64,000 bases of DNA from Chrysoperla carnea (taxonomy: Eukaryota > Arthropoda > Insecta > Neuroptera > Chrysopidae): positions 34,368,140-34,432,139 of the forward strand of contig NC_058342.1 of the NCBI RefSeq assembly GCF_905475395.1, given 5' to 3'. Positions 46,046 through 58,800 of this stretch are shown here, piece by piece. The notes under the pieces were generated by a model. That model searched no databases and was not told the origin of the DNA. It saw only the letters and a program-made list of their open reading frames with translations. Made by a program: the position numbers and the translations under genes. Each line of letters begins with the position of its first letter. Within the stretch, counting starts at the first letter, position 1.

Positions 46046-48200
46046 TCAAATGAAATTCTTCAATGATCCTGAAAAGGAACCTGGACTTATATTGCTAATA
46101 ATTAGCCAATCACAAACGAGATACTATTAAAATAATACAAATATGAGTTGGTGTCATTTAGTTGTCTTTGTATATGGAAGTTATATTAGTGTTATGGAGG
46201 TCGTGTGAGGTTTTGTTAGTTTTAAGTTGTCAAAAAGTCAACCATGTTTTTTTTTGAGGTTATTGTTTGTTTTTTTAAATTGACCGGGGTATTTAAACTT
46301 TGTTTTTGACACATAATAATTATCCCGAAAATACGAAATTTTAAAATTCTTCGATTTGTGCGAAGATTCAGTAATTTGGAGGGGGAATATGACTTAAGTT
46401 ATGCAGCTCTGTTGCGCATGAATTTTTTTTTGTAAACTTTTTGACTATTTCTTTTTCTGCAATCAAAATAAACTTTTTCCAACCACAATTCAAACTAAGG
46501 ACTTGAATTTTTTCGAATAAAAAAAAAAAATTTATATAATTTTTATTGTACTATAAAATTAATCGCGTAAAAAAAGAAGACATTTATATTTATTAAAATT
46601 AATGTGTGGGAATCGAACGACGATATACGAATACAACCAAATCCAAGAACGCCCAAGCCCAGTCACCCAGTGATGACAACAACCAAGTTTTTCTATGTAA
46701 AAAAAAAACATTTTCCCAAAAGTGCTGCTATTGAGACAAAAAGAAGAAAATTTAAGAAAATATTTGCAAAAAAAAATTTATATATATATATATAAAATCT
46801 ACTACTCAAAACTGTGATGTGCATTGTTGAGTGAAAAATTTATTAGCACACAAAATTCAGGTACGTATACACGAATTAACTGTTTAAAATTCATTGTGAT
46901 TCGTGTATGGGTACCTTTAGAATTCATAATTGATTTTGTTGTGTCCACAAAAAAGGACCTCCATACACACATTAAATTTTAAGCATTGGCGAAGAATTTA
47001 AGCATTTGCGCCATCTGCCTTGGATCCACGTCACAGAAAAATCATTACATGAAAAACCACATTTTCCTAGCTTGTAGAAAAAAAGGGGTGGGTTTACGGG
47101 TGTTTTTTCCATTTTCGGGAGGTGGTAATGTTGAGAGAGAAAAATTTCGAAATTTTTTTAGTAACTGGATCGATTGATGAAAATTCGCATTATCTACCTT
47201 TCAATCTATCATCTATAGAACAAAAAACGTAATTTTGGGAATGTTTTTCCGATTTTCCGAAGAGTTACAATGAAAACTTCTAGTTTTCCGATTTTTTCCT
47301 ATCTCACATCGGTTATTCTAGTTTTTCGGAAGTTTAAGTAACGGATCCAATTTGCCGACTTCCCTTACCTACATTAATCTATCGACTAGAGACTCTACAC
47401 CTTGGTGACCTGCTGCAAATATTCACCTGGATTTTCAAGGTCCAAGCGGTGCTCTTCACGTCCCGAACCCTATCTCCCTGATTGAGGATACCAGGGAACT
47501 CGAACGCTCATGCAGAAAAGAAAACTTTTCCTGGATCTTGCGACAGCGTCTCCAGGCCTTTTCAGATTACCCTGACCAACTCTCTTACGAGGGCTAGACT
47601 TCCGTAAGAATGACTCAGCTTCAAATGAGGCTGTATTCGATAAAACTCGTGTTTTTTTCAATTCGAAGAATAATTTTTGAGGTATCATCAAAAATTCCGT
47701 ACGAAAATTCGATTCTTGGATCAATTTCAGTTAGATATTTTGTCAAAAAAAACCGATTTTTCGTGGTTTTGAATCTTAATTACTTTCGAAAATCCAAAAT
47801 CCACTGAGACAACATCCGTGAGATGTGTGTATGAAATCCAAAGGACCCACAACACTAAATCAATTAACAAAAAAAAAAAAAAAAACTAAATATTTAAACA
47901 AATACGTAATTTAAAAAAAAAAAAGTATAATTATCCAAAACCAGTACTTAACTTAAGACATGTAATATGATTTTCATAATTTTTCATAATTTTAAGTAAC
48001 TATTGTCTATGTATATATTAATTTGTAAGGACTCTATTCAAAACAAAAAAAAATAATTGATAGCTGCAATGTCCCAAAAAAAAAATTCCAATTTATCCTC
48101 TAATGTCCACCCACTAAACCGCATTTGATCAAAAAACACACATTTGTTTGTTTAATTCATTTGTTTTAACCAGGAGGTCAAACTTTTATTAGTCTCTATA
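46046..48200. other. Intergenic DNA, mostly AT-rich
   Basis: A GC-richer stretch at 47360-47610 has frames of 63-84 codons without recognisable motifs and may be another transposon fragment. The rest, including TATA and poly-A tracts near 46780 and 47870, shows nothing. Confidence 0.4.
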
Positions 48201-49166
48201 CAGTCAAAATTTCGGTTGTTACGACATTGAAGGCATCCGTGCAATTAAGGTCCAACTACAAATAACACTAGGACCTAGTTTGGTAAATGTCATGTCAATC
48301 ACCTAGGCCATAGGGTCTTCTGGGCCTTCCTTGAGAATAGACTGTCACCAAACGGCGAAACGTCTCTGGTTAAGAGATGCTATTTTAAGAAGATGAAGCT
48401 AGAAGATTCTTTCGAGACCAGACGCCACGGGGAAAGCTCACAGTTTCTCCGCCGGGATCTTTCCCAGAATCTTTCCAAGGTTTTCGGATCCAAACCGAGG
48501 GTTTAATGTCCTGCGTACATCCATCAGAGATCCCTATGTTTTAAAGGTGGTAGTTTAATCGACAGTGTCTTGTCAAGAGTCCATTCTCAATTGTCGAATG
48601 ACGTAGCTGTGGTTATACACAGTTTGGCATGTCACATGCCTTGCGTCAAGTCCCAGTAATCAAGATTAGCAGTGACCTTCGACCATCGAAGCTATTCCTT
48701 CAACGCTGCTTTATTCCCTTTAACGCCACAGTGGCCCAAAACCCAGATCAGTAAAACTGTTTTATTCAGTACTAGGCAATTTAGTTCCCCGAAGAAGAAG
48801 ACTATCCTGGATTGGAATCTTGACGCCTCAAGGACACGGAGCTTCCCCTTTAATGCCACAGTGGCCGAGATCAGTATAACTGTGTTATTCAGTACTAGGC
48901 GATTTAGTTCCTCGAAGCACTCATATATTATCCTGGATAAAGAATCTTGACGCCTCAAGGACCCGAAGTACGACCTGACTATCTTTGTTTTACTAAAAAT
49001 TATCCTTATTCAAGGCAAAATGAAAGTTCGGGCTTCAATCTTGTATTCCATTTTTTTTCGGAGAAGGATAATAATTCATACGGATATTGACTCCTGTGAT
49101 GTTGCACCAGGACGTCATTACCCATTTTTCGCTATCAGTTAAGTCGTGATAGCGCAATTTTGACTG
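48201..49166. mobile_element. TA-flanked TIR element, 966 bp, with captured RNase H sequence
   Basis: The left end CAGTCAAAATTTCGGTTGTT and right end, read on the other strand as CAGTCAAAATTGCGCTATCA, are bounded by TA at 48199-48200 and 49167-49168. Unlike its relatives it is GC-richer inside. It carries the RNase H fragments described at 48690-48960. Confidence 0.6.
48690..48960 (-). pseudogene. Tandem pair of RNase H fragments of a non-LTR element
   Basis: Minus strand: one unit reads [20 protein letters not shown] then NTVILISATVALKGK. The second unit, about 128 bp on, reads SRFQSRIVFFFGELNCLVLN, KTVLLIWVLGHCGVKGNKAA. The latter preserves a recognisable WVxGHxGxxGNxxA motif. The duplication and the degraded first copy show that it is not functional. 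It matches 30655-30800. Confidence 0.75.
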
Positions 49167-52100
49167 TATTTAGATTTAATATCAATTGTAAATAATTAAG
49201 GATTGCTCAAGATGCTCTTTTAAAGGGTGGGAAAATTCTAAGGATCTCTCTTAATATTGTGAATTCCTAATATCTAGAGTCGAATGGTCTGCCTTGGCTT
49301 CTTTGTATGAAAACTTTGCTTTTTGTAGCGAATTCGGACAAGGTTTCTTCGCGAGACTTTGGAAGAGGCTTCACTACTTTCCAAAAACCCTTGGAAATAA
49401 AGCATTTATTGAAATATTAATCCAAAAATTCACAGGAAAAACTACTTCCAAATTTTTGATACCAAGTAGATTTTTTTCTTGTATTCAATCCACCAGATTT
49501 TTTCATCTGTAGAGTATCTTGAAGTACAGAGTGAGTTAACCAACACACCCTGTAACGATAAAAATGTAAATAGGTGAATAGATTTAAAAAGAAAATTATT
49601 TTATCCCAATTTAATTTCGAAAAAGTATTTTGTAGAAAAAACGTTTCTTTTTTTCGAGTTTTCTAGAATGTAAATAAAGTCAATTGTGTATTAATTTATA
49701 CAAAATATTGGTACCCGGTTAAAATGAATGAATTATGAAAACATTTAAAATTTCCTCCCTGCATTCTTGAAAATCTTAATTTTTCAAACGATATATTTTC
49801 AAAGTATTTTCTCTTGTGTTTTCCTGCGAGCGCTACTAGCATCTGTGATAAAAAAAAGATCTGTGTAATACTAAAAAAAAATTGACTTACTTAAAAAAAA
49901 AATTAGAAAAATATATCATTTGAAAAATTTTCCCAAATAGAAAAATCTAAAAAAAATGAAAATTTATATAAAAAGTATCATATGTTGGAATTTCTAAATA
50001 TTTAAAAGTGAAAATGATAAAAAAAAAAACATAATTTTTGTTGAATTTTGAAGAAAATTCCATTCAAAATTTTACACAACATTTTTGTATGAGAAAATTT
50101 TTTTTCGCATGGGATAAAAATATACTTCTTTGTAAAGTTTAAAACAAACGATCAAAATTTTCTAATTTTACTTTTCTTTTTTTCTTCCCTCCTTAAAAAT
50201 CAGGTAAGAAGGGGGCAAACGTTGCCCTTGCAAATTTTAACAAAGTTGTGCACTTCGACTGTGGCGTTCTGCCCTACGATATATGTTTAAGTAGTTAGCA
50301 TAAGTTTCGGTAGTTAGCATCGCCGATCCCAAACACTTATAGCTATAGATTCTCAGTGCCCACAAGGATATGTCTTGCGGTAAATACTTACAGGATCCCA
50401 TCGAAGTCAGAGGAGAGTTTTCTGAGACATAATGGTCAAACGTTTGTGATTAGTAGGAAAAATAGGATCTAATAGAAATGATTGAATTCTTAATTGTACA
50501 CTTTTCATTGAAATTTCTTCGAAATCCCAAACGATTAAGCTTTGCTTGACGCAATCACTTTCAAATTAGAAAGATCATCGAACGTCTTGTCCTGTCAAAA
50601 GGGTTTGATTGCTTTATTCTCCTGCAAGCCAATGATATACCGAAATCACCTAATCATGGTACAATTAGACTAGGTGTGTTCTTGCGCAGATTCACTGTCT
50701 CAATTTTGATTGATCTCTCTTGGCATTCTCTTGCGTTCTTCTCACAGGCTTCCGCCATATTGGTTAGAGTTGTTTATTTACATCTCTCAGTTCGCATTTC
50801 TCTTTTCCTAATTGGTTAGATTTTCCCAGCATTGCTTCGGCTGGTGAGATGCGCGAACTACATACCTTGTCTAACTATGGACCCGATGTTATTTAAAAAT
50901 TCCAGGTTATTCAGTTCTATTATTTCTCACTGTTTCTATTCACCGAGTTTGCTACTCCGACAATAGAGATGTCAATTTGTTTTGAGAAAAATTTGATACC
51001 CAGGTCTAAAACTATTTTTTATTTTCAACTAAGAAACCGTACTAATAGAATATTTAAAAATTTTTTGACTTGGTCTAAATTTTAATTAAATTTTAATTCA
51101 AGGTAAGACTTATTGTGGTTTTTTTTGTATTTCAATTTTTGGCCTGGACTTAAAAGATCTCCGAACGGAGCCCCTCATTGATATAACTACGTATGTTTTT
51201 AATTACATAGGATACCTTGAACCTTAAAATTAATTATCTTTATATTTATGAGAAAATTAAGTTAAATTGATGGCTTTGGCGAAATATCTTATTTGGCATT
51301 TTAAAATTCATGCAATTGACGAATCAATGGCGGATTAAGCATTAGCTAGGGGCTCCGGGGAAAAGAAAAATCAAAATGTGCCGACTGTGGACCCCCACCA
51401 TTGTATTGGTTGTAGGAACCGTAATGGGTTAATCCGTCCTCCGGCCCTGTCGAAGATAAACATCAATACACTACAATCTTAATAATATAAAGTTTAACGT
51501 AAAGAAGAAACTTTTCCTCCGTGTCTTGTGAATTACTGAAAGCCTTAACACAAATTAATCGCTTGAGAAGAAGTCAAACATTGTGGATGGAAGGGATCCA
51601 TTCTTTGCACAAAATTCCTGTATTCAAAGTGGACTTATCGTAAAGACTCTTTGATTTGATAAATTACGCAACATCTTGCTATTAGAGGAATGCCTCTATT
51701 TTGCCACTGAACACTTGCCCAAGGCCTCGTGATCGATCGGGGGAATCGATCAGCTGCCGTTCCATTCTTGGCATTAAGTACACAGTTTAATACAGATATA
51801 ATTGATTTGCAATGCGATTTTAGAAGTATCTACCCCCAAACTAAAGTCTAAAAATCATATTTCGCCGAAGAAAAATAAAAGACCAGTCGTCATAGGTAAG
51901 TTCGAAAGCCGAAGAGTCGAGTTGAGACAAGTGAATGATTTTAGTCAAAAAGGCATCAAATGCACCCCTATTGAATACAAATGAAAAAGTGTTGTGATGT
52001 AGCTCTGAGGTTAAGGCCTCACTCTTTATATAGCCCCTCTTTTTCACTGAGCACTTAAATAGGTCCCCCGATGATCTACTCTCAAATATGTGTCCAGAAC

Positions 52101-53678
52101 GACCTTTCTGTGCCAGCAAGAGGATCCACCTGCTTTATTATTCAGCGCCAGTTAATTCTTCATTGCAATAATTTTTGGATAATATTAAAATATACTTCAG
52201 TATATTTAAAATATACTTCAACAAAATACATATTGTGATGATTGCACATGGAAGTTAAAATGGAGTGTGTAGAATCAATGGTGGTTGTATTGCGGCTTTA
52301 TGCTAAAATGCTTAACACATTTTTTTATTGGATGTGATCTGTATACTGAATCAATTAGCACTTGGGTACCCTCAGGTGAGTATGTCATTTTCTATATATA
52401 AAAGTAAATTTTGATTTATATGCAAAATTCATAAATATTGACGTCAATCGTCGATTTTAATCACCACAAATCGAAGCAATCATTGTTACATCGTAAAGCA
52501 GAGTTTATATTAGTCAAGTTACTAGAGTGACTAACCTACTGAACCAATAAGGGACCATCCATGAATTTTGATAGTTTAAGAACTGCAAAAGTTTCAAGGG
52601 AAATTAAAGAAAAACATCTCAAACATTTTCATACATTTATTTTAATAAAGGATTTTCTTTTTTCAATATAATGAATTTGGTTTGATTTCTTTTTTGGATA
52701 TGTATTAGGAATAATTTTTTTCATAAAACTTAAAAAATTAAAATCACATAATTAGTTTTTTATCCCATATTTAAAATAAAAAAAATTGAGACTACTTTGG
52801 AGGAAATATTCAAAAAAAATTTCCCCCAAATTTTCTTTTTGAGGGAAATTATAATTCTTACATATCAAAATATTTGATTTTTACAAAAATATTTGGTTTC
52901 AAATCATTTGAGTCTAAAATACATATCATTAGTCTGACGTCATTTAGCTCAATCACAATGAATTTTACCTATTTTTGAAGTGTTTACAGTGTCACAAATC
53001 AAGGGAGGGGGGGGGGAGATCCATCTTATCGTCAGTTTAGATCGTCCTTTTTTTTCATTCGATTTGATAGAACACAGTCGATATAAACTCGTTAGTGTAA
53101 AAGAGGGAATTGAAAAAATATCTTGTCTCCCAGAAATATTAATCTGTAACGAGCCTGGTATCGTGGGTGACTGTGAAAGGATCTTTTCTAGAAGAAGGCG
53201 GAATTAAGTCTGACTATTTTGGAAAGTTGATACAACAGTACAATGTGGAATATATTATTTGGAAACCAAGATTGTAAATTGATTTTGTGTGGAACAATTA
53301 ATGTACCTTTGTGTTAAACATTAAAATGTAGCAAAGTTTTCTAATAATTCACCTAATGGTGTTTTATTGTATCGAACCTACGGGGACGGAAATTGGTGAG
53401 AATTTTTTGTGTAAAATTTTTGTTTAGAAAAAATTTGAAATATCTGAAGACAATATATTTTTCAAGGCCCTTGTCAAGTGCATGAGAATTTGTGACACTT
53501 GTACACAATTGTGACACTGTATATTTAAATCAGTTTTCAGTCATTACGTGACTTTTCAACAATTTCTTTGAAATTTGAAAATAAATAAATAAAAATTTGT
53601 ACGATTAAGTCTTATAAATATTTTTTGAACAAAATCATTTGTTTGTTTTGGCTTAAAATATGAACATTTAAAAATCTA
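49167..53678. other. Intergenic DNA, no gene recognised
   Basis: Frames up to 92 codons (51841-52119, minus) lack domains and splice logic. The dispersed repeat with TGGCGGATTAAGC and GGGTTAATCCGTCCTCCGG lies at 51310-51450. A G-run (53003-53018) and several A/T runs are simple sequence. At 49535-49550 CACACCCTGTAA resembles the end motif of common insect DNA-element repeats. Confidence 0.4.
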
Positions 53679-53823
53679 CAGTCAAAATCATTTATATCGA
53701 CATCGCATATAGAAAACCTCACCAAATTAGCTACTAGTGTCAATTCAATTTTTCTCTGGAAGAAAATTATCCTATAAAGATAAAATATACATATCGTACA
53801 GTCGTTATAATGGGTTTTGACTG
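53679..53823. mobile_element. 145-bp TA-flanked MITE
   Basis: CAGTCAAAATCATTTATATC at the left and ATAATGGGTTTTGACTG at the right, each bordered by TA. Smallest member of the family at 20388, 43998 and 48201. Confidence 0.75.
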
Positions 53824-54211
53824 TATTTTCACCATTTTCAACAAATTTTCAAAATACAGAATGCCCAAAAATCCTTGGATAATTTAAAAACACAATAATT
53901 TTCTACTCGAATTTATTTTAATATTGTCATTCATTTTTTTTTTCGGGTGAAATCCCAAGGAAAAAACAACTCTGTATTCAAAATTATCTTGGAACTTTTG
54001 AGATACCCTGTCTTTAACCATTTGATGGTCCCTAAAAGTTAATACAAAATGTATAAATATGAAGCAACGTAAAATTGCCGTTTACAATTCCATCCGCGCG
54101 GAATGGTGAGTGAAGGAGAAACCCTAAACACAAAACCAGTCGAATTAGCCATCGATTAATTCTCGGTCGAAATTTACGAGAGGTTAAAATATCAAATTTT
54201 ATTCAGGCTGA

Positions 54212-54434
54212 TTGATTATACATTTGGGTTCATACACCCATGAACGAGAGAGAGCTCATATGTACATACAATGTGTATAAGAAAGATATACTATTATATG
54301 TTTGTGTATTGTAAATCTTTGAAGAGTTGGGGTACCTTGCTTAGAGGCACCTTACTTACATCTTGCTTATACACATTGTATGGTACATATAAACTTTCAT
54401 ACTCATGGATGTACGAACCCAAATGTATAATCAA
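54212..54434. mobile_element. 223-bp foldback element
   Basis: 54212-54231 (TTGATTATACATTTGGGTTC) and 54415-54434 are exact reverse complements. The inner arms remain alike, including CATACAATGTGTATAAG on both strands. The loop is about 50 bp. The 60-codon frame inside is spurious. Confidence 0.85.
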
Positions 54435-55666
54435 ACAATTATGTTTAAAATAAGTTCCTCTATTTCCACTCCCATCCCTTTTAAACGTTTTTAGCTTTTT
54501 AGAAATAGTTAAATGTATAAATTACAGGGTGTTTGGGAAAAAATATACACAAAATTTTATATTAAAAAATTTTTTCACTTTTTTCTTCCCTGTAATTTTG
54601 TATTGAAAATTTGTTTGAAAATGAGCACCTTTTGGGTCTAATACCGTTTTTTTTTTGTTTTGTTTATGGAAGTATTCACATTTATTTAAGTAAATCATCT
54701 GGTTTTTTTTTATAGTCCCCCCTCAATACACATTTTTTTTTTTTTGATTCGGGGAAAGCACAATTATAATACCACATTTAATAAATATATATATCGTATG
54801 TCACTCTCCTCACTTATACAGGCATTATAATATACACGGTGTTCTTTAATTGACCCTGGAAAAGTCTACTATGAGATTCATCTCATCAAGACGAACAAAA
54901 AAGGTCTTTACCAAATTCCGATCTGATGCGTAGTTTCCGAAATATCTTTCATGAAAAATTTGAAGATTTTTCGAGGATAAATTAAAGAAGAACACTCTGT
55001 ATTTTACAAGGTCTGTATGAATCACGAGAGGCCAACCTGTATATTAATATATAATATTTCTTTTGTTTATAATTTTTTTTTTTGTTTTTTTTTTTTTTTT
55101 TGTTTACAAGTTTTCATTTGAGCAGAGAAACAGGATACAACAGATACAGAGGGAGGGTTCAACGTTTATATAATACAGGATGATTCAAAAATACACTAAC
55201 AATCTCCGAACATGAAAAAAAGTTCATATGAAAATATGGTCGAAAACTTTTCTTTCTCAAGATGAGGGTAAGTGAATTATTTCCCTATCACCCTGTTTTA
55301 TGAAAATGAAAACTTTTAGATCATGTATTCACATGCATTATTTCTTTTGATGCCCAAAATTTGTCAGTATTTATTTTTATCACCCTGTATAAATTTACTA
55401 CGCATGTCAGTGGACATGCGCACACAAATAAAACATATTTGATAAACTCATGATAGATATTTTTTGTTTCTTTGTTTAAATAATTTGTACTTAATCTAAA
55501 AAATTGTTTAATAAAAATGTTGCGATGATGATGCCCCTGTACTTTTCACGTATCTTCAATTTGTTTGTTAATTTTTCCAAATTGTTTCATCTGACTTTAG
55601 GCCATATATTTTGTTGTATTATGTAAATATTTATTTTTTTCCTCTGGGCATTTCCATAATTTCTTT
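54435..55666. other. DNA downstream of the peptidase gene
   Basis: T-rich runs and several TACAGGGTG/CACCCTG-type repeat ends (54529, 54836, 55384). 54835-54960 is a relative of 40780-40900. On the minus strand AATAAA at about 55629-55634 lies some 35 nt after the peptidase stop codon and is a candidate poly(A) signal. Confidence 0.4.
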
Positions 55667-55809
55667 TTACCATACTTCACATTTACTTTCTGGATTCATG
55701 TATGTGTTCGGTTTACAACCGAATTGTTCAGAGAATTCCTTGAAGTTTGACAATGAACCAATCACCCGGTATTTAGCTGGTGTATGCGAATCTTTCTCAA
55801 TTAGTAAGT
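55667..55809 (-). CDS. M13 peptidase terminal exon
   Basis: This exon is too short to stand out as an open frame. After the acceptor TTTTTTCAG it reads [20 protein letters not shown], then EFSEQFGC and [11 protein letters not shown] before TAA at 55667-55669. The [14 protein letters not shown] and CxVW-end blocks are diagnostic for M13. Phase 1 of the previous exon plus AC completes an Asn codon. Confidence 0.93.
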
Positions 55810-58800
55810 CTGAAAAAATCCGATAAAATTTCATTCTTAGAATTTATTTCCCTCTAAAAAATAATTAAGGTGGGAAAATTCTATGGTGCCAAATCTCCAA
55901 TTCTTTACTCGAAGCTTTTTGGGATCGCTGATTACAATCCGTTATCAGAATTGACACTTTAAAAACGACAGACTTAACAATGGTGCTTAAAAATGGTCGA
56001 TATAACATCATCAAGAAGTAAAAAATCTGTCCCTGGGGTTTTCGAGATTCCTCGTTATGAATCTGTTATCAGAATGGTAATTTTCAAAATTACAGATTCA
56101 ATATGACCACAAGAAGTTTGTAGAGATATTAATGTAGAGACCTGTTGAAATTTGGATTAAAAATAATACAATTCTTACTTGTAGCTTCCTCGGTGACAAC
56201 TGAACACCACACTTGCGCAAAAGAAACAAAAAATAATTGTCGATGTGTCAAATTTAATCCCGGTAATGGTAGCATAGTTTCCACAATTGAATTACCATTC
56301 GTTGCATTCTTTTGCAATTGTTCTGCCTCCCATTTTAAGTAAGCATGATAAGCAGCCCGTAATCCACCATTATCCGCCATATTCTCGCCCAATGTCTGGA
56401 TACCATTCACATGTTTATTGTTAATCTCATATTTATCGTATTGCTTACGAAAACATGCGGTTTTCTGTTTAAATCGTTCAATTGTTGCATTCTTCCACCA
56501 ACGATTTAAGTTACCTTTTGTATCGTATTCACGACCCTCGTCGTCGAAGGCGTGAGTTAATTCGTGTCCCATGATTACACCCATTGCACCTAAGTTTAAG
56601 CTCGTTGGATTGTTTATATCGAAGAATGGACGTTGTAAAATTCCAGCTGGAAAAACTATTTGATTCTTTGTTGGGGTGTAGTATGCGTTTACCGTATGTG
56701 GAGTCATTCCTAGTAAAGAAGGAAGCATTTAATTTTTGCATTAGGTCCAGAAATGCCTGATTCAACTTACCCCATTCAGATTTATTAACAGGTTGATTTA
56801 ATTTTTCCAAATTTTTCTTCAAGTTAAATTGGTTAACTCGAATGTTATTAGAGAAATATTCATCTCGACGTACTGCCAAACCAGCATACTTCTCATCCAA
56901 TTGTTTTGGCTTCAGAATATAATCGGGATATCCAATCATATCGGAAATACCATCAGCTTTTTCCATGGCCGCTTTTCGTGTTTCCGCGTCCATCCAATCT
57001 AAATGCTTTAAATTTTCTTTAAAAGCTTCACGTACTTCCGATATAATTTTCTCAGCCAGTGGTTTTGGTTTTGATGCGTTATTTAAGCGAACAAACATGG
57101 CCGCCACAGCAAAACCTAACACATTTGATGTTTCTTGGACACAATAACGCCAAGTTTCTTCTCCGCCATCCGAACCAATTAAAACTTTACGCAACGGTTT
57201 ATAGGCATCACGAAATTCTCGTGATAAACTTGGTGTTAACGATTTGACAGTTTGCCACATCACGTAATTACTCAAAGCAATTTGTCCCTTTTTCGTTCCA
57301 TTGTATTCGCGGATAATAACCGTTAAATTTTGTAAATATTCTGGTGCGTAAACCACAACGATTTCTTTCGATGTGATTTTTTTACCAACTTGTTTGAAGG
57401 CATCACTAAAATAATCGGTCCATGAAATAAATGGTGCTTTTTCATCTAAATCCGCCAACGACATGTTATGATACATTCGTTCCTCATCTCGACGCTGTTC
57501 GGCCGGGGAAAAAATTGCTGCCAGACGAGTTTCAAATTGTATGATTTCCTTAACTTGAGGTCGAATTGTTCCATTTATGTCGGTGATTGTTGGGTCTAAC
57601 AATGAAGCCACTTTCACCATGTATCTAAATTAAAAACGATTTTTCTTTTGTTAAATTTTCCTGCAATTGAAACCGACTGCACCATTAACGACCCCTGTAA
57701 ATGTTTCGAGCGAAATTCGTACAAAGTAGGCTTTCTTTATTTGGTTGAAATCTTGGAAGGCTTTACCAGAGTATCATCGAGGCTCGGTAGAATGGGTAGT
57801 TTTTGAAAGAATGCTTCCCCCTCCCCTAAAATGGGGGCAGTCGGTTTTTATTTTCAAAAAAAAAAAATGATAGAAAACATACTCTTCATAAGCGTCTAAA
57901 ATTTTGGCATGGCCTGTAATATTTAGATAATAATCTCTGGTTGGTAGAGTTAAACCACCTTGATCAATTTGTATAATATGACGTGAAGAATTTCGATCAT
58001 CTTCGCCAACTTCCCAATTAAATAATCCTCCCATATTGTATCTAAAAAAAAATTCGAAAATGTTTTAATTCGAGCTTTAAACAAAATTTAAAACATCGAT
58101 TAACCTATTTTGAACTTCTTGTAAACTTTTTTGTAAATTCCATTTGGAAAGATTAAATCCAGAATGTGTTAAATTCCACCCTCCAAGTTTCGTTAGTAAA
58201 TTAATCATTGGTTCAGCACCTAATTTTTCGATGACATCTTCCGAATCCATACACGATTCATAATAAATTTTTGCTTTTTTCTCAGCCTTTGATTTTAAAT
58301 CTTCTTCAACTTTAGCCAAAGCATTTTTCACAATTAATTGATTATGTTGTTCTAATTTAGCAAACGTGCCCCACATCGGTTTCCCTTCTGGAATTGGATT
58401 TTCTTTGACCCAACCGTTGCATGCATATTCATAAAAATTTTCACATGGATCTACTGATTGATCCAAGCCTTTTAAAATATCAGACGAGGCATGGATGCAA
58501 GGAGCTAAAATAATGTTTATCATTAATAACTACATTTTTTTAACATACGGGAAATGATTTTTCAAATCCAACGGATCCTTGAATTTCAATATTTTGAATC
58601 ATTTATCAAGAAAATGTTAAAGTAGAAATAATTAAGGATTTCGCAACAAATTGACTCCTACAATATGAAACAGTAATTTACGGACAACTTATTTTTGAAT
58701 ACCCGGTATTCAAAAATTTAATACCCGGTATTCAAAAATTTTTTAAACAATTATATGAGAAAAATTTCTAAGCCCATTTGTATGAAGTTAAGGTATTTTG

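Noticed and set aside
56129..56178. Extension of the peptidase frame to a stop at 56129
   Set aside because: The extension is intron read-through. A proper donor lies at 56178 and the true C-terminal M13 block is found at 55667-55809.
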